NCBI GenBank assembly: GCA_052386455.1
Contig: JBQTKD010000009.1
Span: forward strand, 13,822 to 77,821
Length of the DNA: 64,000 nucleotides
From: JBQTKD01 sp052386455
GTDB taxonomy: Bacteria; Actinomycetota; Actinomycetes; Sporichthyales; Sporichthyaceae
Direction: 5' to 3'
In this document: in pieces, positions 23,382 to 30,787 of the stretch
Layout of the letters: every line of letters starts with the position of its first letter
Numbering within the stretch: position 1 is the first letter of the stretch
Notes under the pieces: generated by a model
What the model was told of the DNA's origin: nothing
What the model saw: the letters and a program-made list of their open reading frames with translations, nothing else
The model's database searches: none
Made by a program: the position numbers and the translations under genes

Positions 23382-25225
23382 GACCGACCCCGCGGGGCCA
23401 TCGTCGGGAGTTCCTCTCGCCCGGCTCGCAAGCTCGCCGGGAGCCCAGCCGCAGTCGTCGGCGCGAACAGGAACGGGGTGTCGGTCGAGTCGACCTCGCC
23501 GGATTCGCCAAGGGTCCCGGCCGGCGCGGATGTTACGTCCGCGGCGGGGGGGTTTGCCGAGACGGGGGCGTCCGTCCGGGGCTTGGCGATCCGGCGAGTG
23601 TTCTTGGGTGATGCAGGAACCGCTTCCTGCGCCGATAGTGCAGTCGGAGCACACTTTTCGGGCTCCAGGCGCACCTGAACTGCACTATCGGGGGTGTTCG
23701 GGTCCGCCTTGGGAGCGGCCGGCTTCTTGGTGGTGCGGGCGGTCGCGGTGCGCCGCTTCGGAGCCGCGCTCTGGGCGGCCACGACCTTGGCCGCGGCCGC
23801 CTTGGCGAGGTCCAGAACCGTTGGCTCGACGTCTTCTGACGCATCGTCGGCCGGAAGGTCCGGGACGACGGTCAGGGGCTGCGCCGGTGCGGTCAGCGGG
23901 AGCAGCGGCACCACGCGGCGAGAGTGCTCGACGATCGCCAGCGCCTCGGCGGCGGCGTCCTCGAACTCCTCGGTCGAGGCCGGCTCGGCCTCCGCGACAT
24001 CGTCGGCGACTGCCGACGAGGCGACCCCGGACGGCGTATCGACCAGCGAAAGCTGCGCGACGACGGCCTGCGCGGCACGGAGGACCGCGGCGGTGGTGGC
24101 CTCGGCGACGGTGGCCCGGCCGACCCGCTCGCCGCTGCGCAGCCTCGGGTCGTGGGCGATGTCGATCACCGCGGCGGTGCGGGCGAAGCGTGCGTGCGCC
24201 TCGGCCTGCGCCGCCGGGTCCGGCCGGCCGCCGGCGGCGGTGAGCACCGTGACGGCGCGCTCCACCAGGTCGGCACGGCCGATCGAGATCAGGTGCTCCA
24301 GCGTCCAGTCGGCGGCCTCGACGCTGTCGGCGTCGTAGCTGCTCGGCAGGACCAGGCAGTCGGCCGCCATGGCCGCGGCCTGCCAGGCCTCCGAGCGGAC
24401 GTTGTTGCCGGAGTCGAGGATCAGGATCCGGTAGTAGCGGCGCAGCATGGCGTGCAGCCGAGCGAAGTCGCACCCGCGAATCTGGGCGAGCGAGGCCGGG
24501 TCGGAGTCCGAGGCGAGCACGTCGAAGAGTTCGTCCTGCGGGCGGAGGTACGCGGCCAGTTCGCCCATGCCCGCCTGGTGCGACTCGAAGGTCGCGATGT
24601 CGGCGAGCAGGTCCCGAACCGTCAGGTTGTCGGCGACGCCGCACGGGTTGGCGCGGAACGCCAGCCCGCCGCGGGCCTCGTTGTTGTCCCAGGCGAGCAC
24701 GTGACCGCCGCGCATCAGCGCGAGCGTCCCGGCGAGCAGGAGCGTCAGCGGCGTCTTGCCCGAACCGCCCTTGGGATTCGCGACGAGCACCGTCATCGGC
24801 CGACGGAACGGCCGGCGCATGTCCTCGACTCGGGTCAGCTCGGCACCGGGCGGAAGGAGCGCGGGCGCGGGCGCGGCCGCCGGACGGCGTAGGCGCGCGG
24901 TGGTCAGGCGGTCGCGCAGCGACGGACCGGCGGGCCGGACCGACGGGATGACCGCGATCCGCTCGGCCGGAGTCTCGGCGGGTGCCGCGAGCTGCGGCAT
25001 CTCGACGGTCTCGCACACGTCGTCGTGGGCGCTCGGCTGCACGACAGCGGTCGCCGGTGCGGGCTCCGGGACCGTCGTAGGTGCAGGAACGATGGCGGCC
25101 GTCGGCGCCGAACCGGTCGGCGGCAGCAGCGGCGGAAGCATCGGCGAGCGGCCTATCGGCACGCCCTCCCGACGAACGGGTGGCCGGTTGTTCGACCCCC
25201 CATGCGACGCAGTGAAGCGGCGCAT
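23378..25225 (-). CDS. ParA/MinD-like ATPase with long flanking linkers
   Basis: This 615-residue protein opens the eleven-gene operon. Residues 1-140 are Pro/Ala-rich linker. From ~140 comes a ParA-type ATPase: deviant Walker A NPKGGSGKTPLT (~149-160), the switch HVLAWDNNEARGGLAFR, ILILDSGNN as Walker B-like strand, and LVLPSSYDADSVEA. The last ~220 residues are an acidic/Ala-rich linker containing a Lys/Thr/Ala stretch (RTATARTTKKPAAPK). A 60-bp palindromic repeat (23632-23691) is translated within this linker. Start ATG 25225 has a GGGGGG box 7 nt upstream. ParA relatives position secretion machines at cell poles, which is a plausible role here. Confidence 0.8.
   Translation of the reverse strand: MRRFTASHGGSNNRPPVRREGVPIGRSPMLPPLLPPTGSAPTAAIVPAPTTVPEPAPATAVVQPSAHDDVCETVEMPQLAAPAETPAERIAVIPSVRPAGPSLRDRLTTARLRRPAAAPAPALLPPGAELTRVEDMRRPFRRPMTVLVANPKGGSGKTPLTLLLAGTLALMRGGHVLAWDNNEARGGLAFRANPCGVADNLTVRDLLADIATFESHQAGMGELAAYLRPQDELFDVLASDSDPASLAQIRGCDFARLHAMLRRYYRILILDSGNNVRSEAWQAAAMAADCLVLPSSYDADSVEAADWTLEHLISIGRADLVERAVTVLTAAGGRPDPAAQAEAHARFARTAAVIDIAHDPRLRSGERVGRATVAEATTAAVLRAAQAVVAQLSLVDTPSGVASSAVADDVAEAEPASTEEFEDAAAEALAIVEHSRRVVPLLPLTAPAQPLTVVPDLPADDASEDVEPTVLDLAKAAAAKVVAAQSAAPKRRTATARTTKKPAAPKADPNTPDSAVQVRLEPEKCAPTALSAQEAVPASPKNTRRIAKPRTDAPVSANPPAADVTSAPAGTLGESGEVDSTDTPFLFAPTTAAGLPASLRAGREELPTMAPRGRS
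23632..23691. repeat. 60-bp REP-like palindrome, copy inside the parA-like gene
   Basis: Perfect 13-bp arms CCGATAGTGCAGT (23632-23644) and ACTGCACTATCGG (23679-23691) enclose 34 nt with an inner GGAGC/GCTCC stem. Its reverse complement matches 43 of 60 positions of the element at 39789-39848 without gaps. It is read through in frame as part of the linker of the ParA-like protein. Confidence 0.7.
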
Positions 25226-25661
25226 CTTTTCACCCCCCCAGGTGTGGACTCCCGCTCAGTAGGTCACTGTGCGGAGCCCTTGAATGACGCAATGTCAATG
25301 TAGGCAGGGCTCAGTACGGGAAACAACGGGGCGTTGGGTGCCATTGACCCCCGCAACGGTCCATATCCGGTCATCTCCGCCAAGCCCCGGCAAATCCGAC
25401 GCGTCTCGAAGCACTCGGAACGCAACACGAGTCACATCAGGCGCAGCGAAATCCAAGACGGACCCACCGGTGCCTCCCGCCGCCGGCAACCGAAGCTGCC
25501 GGCGGCGGCCGCACGGACACGCCCGTCCATGCGGTGGTGGAGACGGACGAGCCGACGCCACCAACCTGGGGCACGACAGCGAGAACTGCCGGCGAGGGGG
25601 GCGTCCCTACGAAAGCAAGGCAAACCTTACCTGAGCTCCTGTACACCGCCTGTGACGGCCG
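25226..25661. promoter_or_regulatory. operon leader/promoter gap upstream of the parA-like gene
   Basis: These 436 bases lie between the ybjN stop and the first gene of the eleven-gene operon. I see no convincing gene: the short frames lack ribosome sites and family resemblance. The part nearest the operon (25226-25330) is AT-richer and likely holds the promoter. At 25616-25634 the minus strand has a 12/19 match to an iron box, next to the ybjN stop; I give it little weight. Confidence 0.4.
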
Positions 25662-26159
25662 TCAAGATTCGCCCGGCGAGTCCGTCTCGAGCAGGTGGGC
25701 GAACGCCGCGAGGTTCGCCGTGGACTCGCCGCGGGAGACCCGCCACGCGTGTTCGCGGCGGATGGAGGAGGCAAAGCCACGCTCGAGGATCGGGTTGAAG
25801 CTGGAGTCCGCGTACTCCAGGACGCTGCCGAGGATGCGGTCCACCTCGGCCTCGTCGAGCCCGGCGAGAGGTACCCGGCCCACCAGGTACACGTCGCCGA
25901 GCCTGTCGATCGCGAAGGCCATGCCGAACATGCGGGCGTTGCGCTCGAGCAGCCAGCGGTAGACCTCGACGTGGTTCTCGTCCGGCCGCCGCGCCACGAA
26001 CGCGTTGACGGTCAGGGCGTGCTGCCCCACCGTGAGCGAGCAGGTGGTGCTGAGCTTCTTGGTGCCGGGCAGGGTGACGACGAAGAACCCGGGCCGGGGG
26101 CTGACCCACTCGACACCGGCGGCCTCGAGCCCCGCCTGCAGAACCTCGACGGGCTCCAT
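25662..26159 (-). CDS. YbjN domain-containing protein
   Basis: This is a 165-residue protein of the YbjN family (type III chaperone-like fold). It has GFFVVTLPGTKKLSTTCSLTVGQHALTVNAFV followed by the helix EVYRWLLERNARM and strand GDVYLVGRVPL. Its ATG 26159 shares one base with the stop of mshA (TGATG), so the two genes are translated together. The same mshA-YbjN pairing occurs in Mycobacterium tuberculosis (Rv0486-Rv0487), which supports a conserved but undefined link to mycothiol metabolism. It has no catalytic motif. Confidence 0.85.
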   Translation of the reverse strand: MEPVEVLQAGLEAAGVEWVSPRPGFFVVTLPGTKKLSTTCSLTVGQHALTVNAFVARRPDENHVEVYRWLLERNARMFGMAFAIDRLGDVYLVGRVPLAGLDEAEVDRILGSVLEYADSSFNPILERGFASSIRREHAWRVSRGESTANLAAFAHLLETDSPGES

Positions 26160-27469
26160 CAGCCGCGGCCGGGCGGGGCGATCAGCGCCGCCCGGTAGAC
26201 CCCCAGCACGCCCTCGGCGGTGGCCGACCAGTCGAAGTGCGCGGCGTGCCGCACGGCCCCGTCGCCGAGGCGGCGGCGCAGTACCTCGTCTCCGACGAGC
26301 CGGTCCAGCGCCGAGGCCCAGTCGTGGGGGTCGTGCCCGTCGACGAGCATCCCGGACTGACCGTCGCGCACCGCGGTGGTCAGCCCACCGACCCGGGCCG
26401 CGAGGACCGGGGTGCCGCAGGCCTGCGACTCGACGGCGACGAGCCCGAAGGACTCCGAGTGGGACGGCACGACGGTGACGTCCGCGGCCCGGTACCAGCG
26501 GGCCAGATCCGCCTGCGGGACCGGCGGCAGGACGTGCACGAGGTCGGAGATGCCGAGTTCGACGGCCAGCTTGTGCAGCATTTCGGGCTGCGCCAGGCCG
26601 CTTCCGCTGGGTCCGCCGACGACGGCGACGTGGAGTTTGGCGCGCCGCGCGGTGTCTGCGTCCGCCAGCAGCGCGACCGCGCGCAGGAGCACGTCCGGCG
26701 CCTTGAGCGGCTGAATGCGGCCGACGAACAGCAGGACGGTGGCGTCCACCGGCAGGCCGAGGGCCGCCCGGGCCGCACCGCGCGCGCCGGGCGTGAACAG
26801 GCTCAGGTCCACGCCGGGAGCGACGGTGTCCACCCGGGTCGGGTCGGCCCCGTAGAGCTTGATGAGCGCGGAGGCCTCCTCCGCGGTGTTCGCGACGAGG
26901 CGGTCCGCGGCCGCGACGACGTCCGCCTCGCCGAGCTCGCGGGCGCGCGGCTCGGGGGCGTCGTCGGCGGCGAGCGCGGCGTTCTTGACCCGCGCGAGGG
27001 TGTGCATGGAGTGCACCAGCGGAGTGCCCCAGCGCTGGGCGGCGAGCCAGCCGACCTGGCCGGAGAGCCAGTAGTGGGAGTGCACGAGGTCGTAGTGGCC
27101 GGGCTCGCGGGTGGCCTCCGCGCGCAGCACGCCGGCGGTGAAGGCGCACAGCCGGCCGGGCAGTTCCTCCTTGGGCAGGCCCTCGTACGGGCCGGCGCTC
27201 ACGTGGCGCACCGTCAGACCGGGCTCGAGCTCCACGGTGGGCGGGGAGTCGCTGGAGGTGGCCCGGGTGAAGATCTCCACCTCGATGCCGCGGGCCGCGA
27301 GGCGCCGGGAAACCTCCGCGACGTACACGTTCATCCCGCCGGCGTCGCCGGTGCCGGGCTGCTCGAGCGGGGAGGTGTGGACCGAAAGAACCGCCACCCG
27401 GTTCGGCGAGGGGGCGGCGGTCGGGGTGCGCAGCGGCGCAACGGCGCGTTCGGCAGGTACAACCCGCAC
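26159..27469 (-). CDS. mshA: D-inositol-3-phosphate glycosyltransferase MshA
   Basis: A 436-residue GT4 retaining glycosyltransferase that transfers GlcNAc from UDP-GlcNAc to 1L-myo-inositol-1-phosphate, the first step of mycothiol synthesis. Signatures are VHTSPLEQPGTGDAGGMNVY near the N-terminus, YDLVHSHYWLSG, VAPGVDLSLFTPG, LLFVGRIQPLKAPD, and the donor-binding SHSESFGLVAVESQACGTPV. The frame is open to 27532, but GTG 27469 has an ideal GGAGG box 6 nt upstream (27476-27480), so I start there. It is followed by the YbjN gene with a 1-nt overlap. This gene strongly marks the host as an actinobacterium. Confidence 0.93.
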   Translation of the reverse strand: MRVVPAERAVAPLRTPTAAPSPNRVAVLSVHTSPLEQPGTGDAGGMNVYVAEVSRRLAARGIEVEIFTRATSSDSPPTVELEPGLTVRHVSAGPYEGLPKEELPGRLCAFTAGVLRAEATREPGHYDLVHSHYWLSGQVGWLAAQRWGTPLVHSMHTLARVKNAALAADDAPEPRARELGEADVVAAADRLVANTAEEASALIKLYGADPTRVDTVAPGVDLSLFTPGARGAARAALGLPVDATVLLFVGRIQPLKAPDVLLRAVALLADADTARRAKLHVAVVGGPSGSGLAQPEMLHKLAVELGISDLVHVLPPVPQADLARWYRAADVTVVPSHSESFGLVAVESQACGTPVLAARVGGLTTAVRDGQSGMLVDGHDPHDWASALDRLVGDEVLRRRLGDGAVRHAAHFDWSATAEGVLGVYRAALIAPPGRG

Positions 27470-27522
27470 GTTCCACCTCCGAGTAGCCGACTTCGGGCAC
27501 AACCGCGCCGAATCCTCCCGCA

Positions 27523-27541
27523 TTCCGATCACGGATCGGAA
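27523..27541. promoter_or_regulatory. inverted repeat between mshA and the L,D-transpeptidase gene
   Basis: TTCCGATC and GATCGGAA are perfect 8-bp arms separated by 3 bp, in the divergent intergenic region 54 bases before the mshA start. The symmetry and position suit a repressor or activator site. The protein is unknown. Confidence 0.45.
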
Positions 27542-27686
27542 AGGCCTGCGAATTTACCGAGCGCCCGCAAAGTCCTGATCATCAACGACAAAACGGGCGC
27601 GTACCGGACCTACGCTCGGGAAGAGCTCACACCACCGTCGTTGCGGACTCACACTCCCCACGCTCAGTTCCCCCTGGAGGCCGCTC

Positions 27687-28181
27687 GTGAACGCTGCCCC
27701 TACCGGCGAAGGCACATCGCCGGTCCGGCGCTCCACGCGCATCGCTGCTACTGGACTCATGACCACCGCCCTGGTCGGATCCAGCTTCGTCGTGGGCGGT
27801 CAGTCGGCGGCCGCGGTGCCGAACTCGTGCGAGTACGGCACCGTCGTGTGCGTCTCGCAGGGCTCGCGCACCATCCGCCTGATGAAGAACGGTCACACGG
27901 TCATCAAGATGTCCGGCCGCTTCGGCTCCTCGCGGACGCCCACTCGGTACGGCACGTACCGGATCTACTGGAAGAACATCGACCACGTCTCGTCGCTGTA
28001 CGGCTCGGCGATGCCGTTCGCGATGTTCTTCAGCCGCGGCCAGGCGATCCACTACTCGTCGGACTTCGCCCGCAACGGGTACTCCGGCCGCTCGCACGGC
28101 TGCGTGAACACGCGCGACTGGTCGAAGACCCGGGCGCTCTACAGGTCGGTCGGCATCGGCACCAAGGTCGTTGTCTACTGA
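27687..28181 (+). CDS. secreted L,D-transpeptidase (YkuD)
   Basis: The 164-residue product has a signal peptide (hydrophobic ~20-38, cleavage near SAAAVPNS) and a minimal YkuD domain. The catalytic motif is complete: His122 in AIHYSS and SHGCVN with His137 and nucleophile Cys139. L,D-transpeptidases make 3-3 crosslinks in peptidoglycan or attach proteins to it. Two extra Cys (48 and 55) may form a disulphide. GTG 27687 has GGAGG 7 nt before it. The protein is shorter than mycobacterial LdtMt enzymes, with no Ig or LysM domain. It is divergent from mshA. Confidence 0.88.
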   Translation: MNAAPTGEGTSPVRRSTRIAATGLMTTALVGSSFVVGGQSAAAVPNSCEYGTVVCVSQGSRTIRLMKNGHTVIKMSGRFGSSRTPTRYGTYRIYWKNIDHVSSLYGSAMPFAMFFSRGQAIHYSSDFARNGYSGRSHGCVNTRDWSKTRALYRSVGIGTKVVVY

Positions 28182-28193
28182 GCTACCACTGAG

Positions 28194-28538
28194 CTACCAG
28201 CCGCCGCGGGGTCCGGACTTCTTTCCGGGCCCCCGGCCGCCGGCCGCCTTGACCGCCGGGCGCACGTCGAGCAGGTAGACCAGCGCCACGATCGTGCCGG
28301 CGATGCCGATGATGTTGAAGATGCTGTTGAAGACGATTTCCTGCGTGAGCAGCATCGGCAGGATTCCCCACGCCACCGCGACGCCGAGCAGGATCATCCA
28401 GAGCTGCTTGGTCTGCTTGTCCACGGCCGGGAACACCGCCTGCGGACGCGCCAGCACGTCGACGAACGCCGCAACATGCAGCACCAGCATGCACGCGCCA
28501 AGCAGGTTCAGGCCCGAGTCCAGCGGCCCGTAGCCCAT
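28194..28538 (-). CDS. DUF2516 family membrane protein
   Basis: A 114-residue protein with about three hydrophobic helices (LLGACMLVLHVAAFVDVL; LWMILLGVAVAWGILPMLL; IFNIIGIAGTIVALVYLLDV). The motif FPAVDKQTK precedes the second helix and a basic Gly/Lys-rich tail ends the chain, as in DUF2516. In Mycobacterium tuberculosis the equivalent gene Rv0476 follows hbhA (Rv0475) and the XRE regulator Rv0474, the same order as here. Function is unknown. Confidence 0.82.
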   Translation of the reverse strand: MGYGPLDSGLNLLGACMLVLHVAAFVDVLARPQAVFPAVDKQTKQLWMILLGVAVAWGILPMLLTQEIVFNSIFNIIGIAGTIVALVYLLDVRPAVKAAGGRGPGKKSGPRGGW

Positions 28539-28589
28539 CGCCCACTCCTCCTCGCCCGCACCGATTCGCCACGAGCCTACCGATGTGGC

Positions 28590-28646
28590 GGCCCCGAGCC
28601 CGGCACGCTCGTACAGCCAAGGACGAGGACGTGCCGGCTCGGGGCC
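28590..28646. terminator. long hairpin between DUF2516 and hbhA
   Basis: GGCCCCGAGCCCGGCACG (28590-28607) pairs with CGTGCCGGCTCGGGGCC (28630-28646) with a single bulged C, and an inner CTCGT/ACGAG adds to the stem. There is no T-run. It could be an attenuator or RNA-processing site between hbhA and the DUF2516 gene. Confidence 0.45.
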
Positions 28647-28700
28647 TCCCCGTCAACGTGTGCCCCAGTCGGATCGTTCCGGCGGCGCTCCCCGGACGTG

Positions 28701-28747
28701 CGTCGGCCGCAGGCACCTCCCCCCGCGAGGGGCGCCTGCGGCCGACG
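28701..28747 (-). terminator. hairpin terminator after hbhA
   Basis: Perfect 14-bp arms CGTCGGCCGCAGGC (28701-28714) and GCCTGCGGCCGACG (28734-28747) start 13 bases after the hbhA stop. Strong GC-rich hairpins without a T-run commonly terminate actinobacterial genes. Confidence 0.65.
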
Positions 28748-28759
28748 TGGAGCTGGTGC

Positions 28760-29455
28760 CTAGACCTCTTCGGTCTTCGCGGCGGTCGCGGCCGGAGCGG
28801 CCTTGACGGCCGGGGCGGCCTTGACCGCGGTCTTGCGGGCCGCGGTGGCGGTGCTCTTCACGGCGCCGACGGTGCTCTTGGCGGCGGTGGTGGCCGGCTT
28901 CGCGGTGCGGGCCGCGGTGGTCGGAACGGCCTTGGCCTTGGCGACGGTGGTCTTGGCCTGGGCGACCAGGTCCTGGGTCGGCTTCTGCGCACGGACCCGC
29001 TTGACGATCGACTCGCCACGGTCCGCCAGGGCGTCGAACTGCTCGTCGACGGCCTTGACCTGGGCCTCGGTGACCTCGGTCAGCTTGGTCTGCACTGCCT
29101 TCGGGCTGGGGAACTTGGCGGTGAGGTCCTTGACCGACGGGAGCTTGGCCTGCAGTTCCTTGACGGAGGGGACCTTCGCCTGGAGGTCCTTGACCGACGG
29201 AACCTTCGCCTGCAGCTCCTTCGGGGTCTTCGGGAGCGCGTGGACCTTCGCGGAGATCTTGCCCGGCACGTCGGAGACGAACTGCTTGGGCTTGTCGATG
29301 GAGACGTCGACCTTGAGCTTGCCGACCTTCTGCGGAACCTCGCGCAGCTTCTCGACGGCGAGGTCGCCGGCGCCGGCCCACGCGTAGAGCGGCTTGGTGC
29401 TCAGGGTCTTGGCGGTCTCGAGGGCGGACTTGCGCAGCTCGGTGGTGCTAGCCAT
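28760..29455 (-). CDS. hbhA: heparin-binding haemagglutinin-like protein HbhA
   Basis: The 231-residue product is mostly helical: an N-terminal part ELRKSALETAKTLSTKPLYAWAGAGDLAVEKLR, then a middle of three near-identical ELQAKxPSVKD units (about residues 78-112), and a basic Lys/Ala/Thr-rich tail (~160-231). Mycobacterial HbhA has the same head with a Lys/Ala/Pro tail that binds heparan sulphate and lipid bodies. The gene order XRE-hbhA-DUF2516 matches Rv0474-0476. It has no signal peptide, as in HbhA. The ATG lies inside the end of the XRE gene (8-nt overlap), with GAGGAA upstream. In a free-living host it may act in lipid inclusion or cell-surface interactions rather than host adhesion. 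Confidence 0.8.
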   Translation of the reverse strand: MASTTELRKSALETAKTLSTKPLYAWAGAGDLAVEKLREVPQKVGKLKVDVSIDKPKQFVSDVPGKISAKVHALPKTPKELQAKVPSVKDLQAKVPSVKELQAKLPSVKDLTAKFPSPKAVQTKLTEVTEAQVKAVDEQFDALADRGESIVKRVRAQKPTQDLVAQAKTTVAKAKAVPTTAARTAKPATTAAKSTVGAVKSTATAARKTAVKAAPAVKAAPAATAAKTEEV

Positions 29456-29819
29456 CAGTGGGTGATTCCTCTCGGGTTTGACTGCGGAACGATTGGTAGA
29501 TGTCCAGCAGTGCACGTTTCTGACGATCGGTCAGGGTTGGGTCGGCCATGATGGCGACCGCTACCTCCTGCCCCTCCGCACCTTCGACGTCCTCGACGTC
29601 GAGCAGTCCGGCATGGACGTACAGCTGTTCCGCGGAGATGCGCAGCGCCTTGGCGATCTGCTGCAGCACGCTCGCGGACGGCTTGCGCAACCCGCGCTCG
29701 ATCTGGCTGAGGTACGGGTTGGAAACTCCTGCGGCCGAAGCCAGTTGGCGTATGGAGAGCTGAGCGGACTTGCGCTGCTCCTTGAGGTACTCCCCGAGGC
29801 CGCCAGGAAGCGTCGGCAT
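29448..29819 (-). CDS. XRE-family transcriptional regulator of the hbhA locus
   Basis: A 123-residue protein with an N-terminal Cro/C1 helix-turn-helix (GEYLKEQRKSAQLSIRQLASAAGVSNPYLSQIERG, residues ~8-44) and an acidic C-terminal part ending TDRQKRALLDIYQSFR. It is the equivalent of Rv0474, which stands before hbhA in mycobacteria. An 18-bp near-palindrome 21 bases before its ATG is a good candidate for its own operator, so it probably controls itself and hbhA as one operon. Confidence 0.88.
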   Translation of the reverse strand: MPTLPGGLGEYLKEQRKSAQLSIRQLASAAGVSNPYLSQIERGLRKPSASVLQQIAKALRISAEQLYVHAGLLDVEDVEGAEGQEVAVAIMADPTLTDRQKRALLDIYQSFRSQTREESPTDG

Positions 29820-29839
29820 GAACCCATCCTGACCGACAC

Positions 29840-29857
29840 TGCTAGCAATTGCAAGCA
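29840..29857. promoter_or_regulatory. operator-like palindrome upstream of the XRE-hbhA operon
   Basis: TGCTAGCAATTGCAAGCA is symmetric around AATT except for one pair. It sits 21 bases upstream of the XRE start codon, where a self-repressing regulator would bind. The half-site is TGCTAGCAA/TTGCAAGCA. Confidence 0.55.
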
Positions 29858-29890
29858 GGCAGTACGCACTTCACGCCGGTGTCGGCTACG

Positions 29891-30721
29891 TCACAAACCC
29901 AGGAACGCGCGGGCTTCCGCCGGATTCAGCGCCGGACGCTGTGCGAGTTCAGCTAGCGCCGCGGCCCGCTCCACGAGCTCGGCGTTGTCTCGGACGGGCC
30001 GGCCCTTGGCGTAGGTGACGGTGTCCTCCAGGCCCACGCGCAGGTGTCCACCGGCCGAGAGCGCGGCCAGCGCGACGGGCAGTGCGCTGCGCCCGACACC
30101 GGTGGCCGACCAGGTGGCGCCCACCGGGAGTGCCGCGGCAACGGCGACGACCGCGGCGGTGGTGCCGGGCATCCCGCCGGGCACGCCCATCACCAGATCC
30201 GCGTGGACGCGGCCGGTCGCCGGGGCACCGTGTTCGTCGAGGAGGCGCTGGAGAGTGGCCGCGTGGCCGAGGTCGAACAGCTCGTACTCCGGGACGATCC
30301 CGCGGTCCCGGCACTCGGCGTGCAGCAGGGTGATCAGTGCCCAGGGATTCGCGAACACCTCGTCGCCGAAGTTGACGGTGCCGCAGGTGATGGAGCACGA
30401 GTCCGGGGCGGCGTCGAGGACGGCGATCCGGTCGGCGAAGGAGTCGCCGATCGCCCCGCCGGTGGACAGCTGCACGACCAGGTCGGTCTCCTGCTGTAGC
30501 GCCTCGACGGCCTCGCGCAGCCGGAGCGGGTCCAGACAGGAGCGGTCCTGCGCGTCGCGCAGGTGCACGTGGATCATCCCGGCGCCCGCGGCCTGGCACG
30601 CCTTGGCGGTGGCGACGAGCTCCTCGAGCGTCGTGGGCAGCGCGGGCACGTCGGCCTTTGCCAGCTCTCCGCCGGTAGGCGCCACCGTGATCAGCGTGCC
30701 CTCGCCGTGCCCCGTCGCCAT
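29891..30721 (-). CDS. BKACE-family beta-keto acid cleavage enzyme
   Basis: A 276-residue TIM-barrel protein of the 3-keto-5-aminohexanoate cleavage enzyme (BKACE, DUF849) family. These enzymes use Zn and acetyl-CoA to cleave beta-keto acids. The metal site HVH is at 51-53 (MIHVHLRD) and the conserved GLED with its Glu is at ~232. NFGDEVF and the GVPGGMPG loop also fit. It is slightly shorter than the usual ~300 residues. The substrate cannot be told from sequence. No lysine-fermentation genes are nearby, so it may serve another keto acid. Confidence 0.85.
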   Translation of the reverse strand: MATGHGEGTLITVAPTGGELAKADVPALPTTLEELVATAKACQAAGAGMIHVHLRDAQDRSCLDPLRLREAVEALQQETDLVVQLSTGGAIGDSFADRIAVLDAAPDSCSITCGTVNFGDEVFANPWALITLLHAECRDRGIVPEYELFDLGHAATLQRLLDEHGAPATGRVHADLVMGVPGGMPGTTAAVVAVAAALPVGATWSATGVGRSALPVALAALSAGGHLRVGLEDTVTYAKGRPVRDNAELVERAAALAELAQRPALNPAEARAFLGL

Positions 30722-30787
30722 TCAGGCATGGTGGCGGGCGGCCGGCGGCGGGGCAAGGAGCCTACGGCCGCGCGGGGTCGTGCCGGA

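Noticed and set aside
17495..25225. Complete integrative conjugative element
   Set aside because: No relaxase, VirD4/TraB translocase, integrase or attachment repeats seen. The operon continues without a break into pilins and pilT.
25295..25564. 89-codon minus-strand frame in the gap before the parA-like gene
   Set aside because: Composition is Pro/Arg-rich and shadow-like, no ribosome site, no recognisable family.
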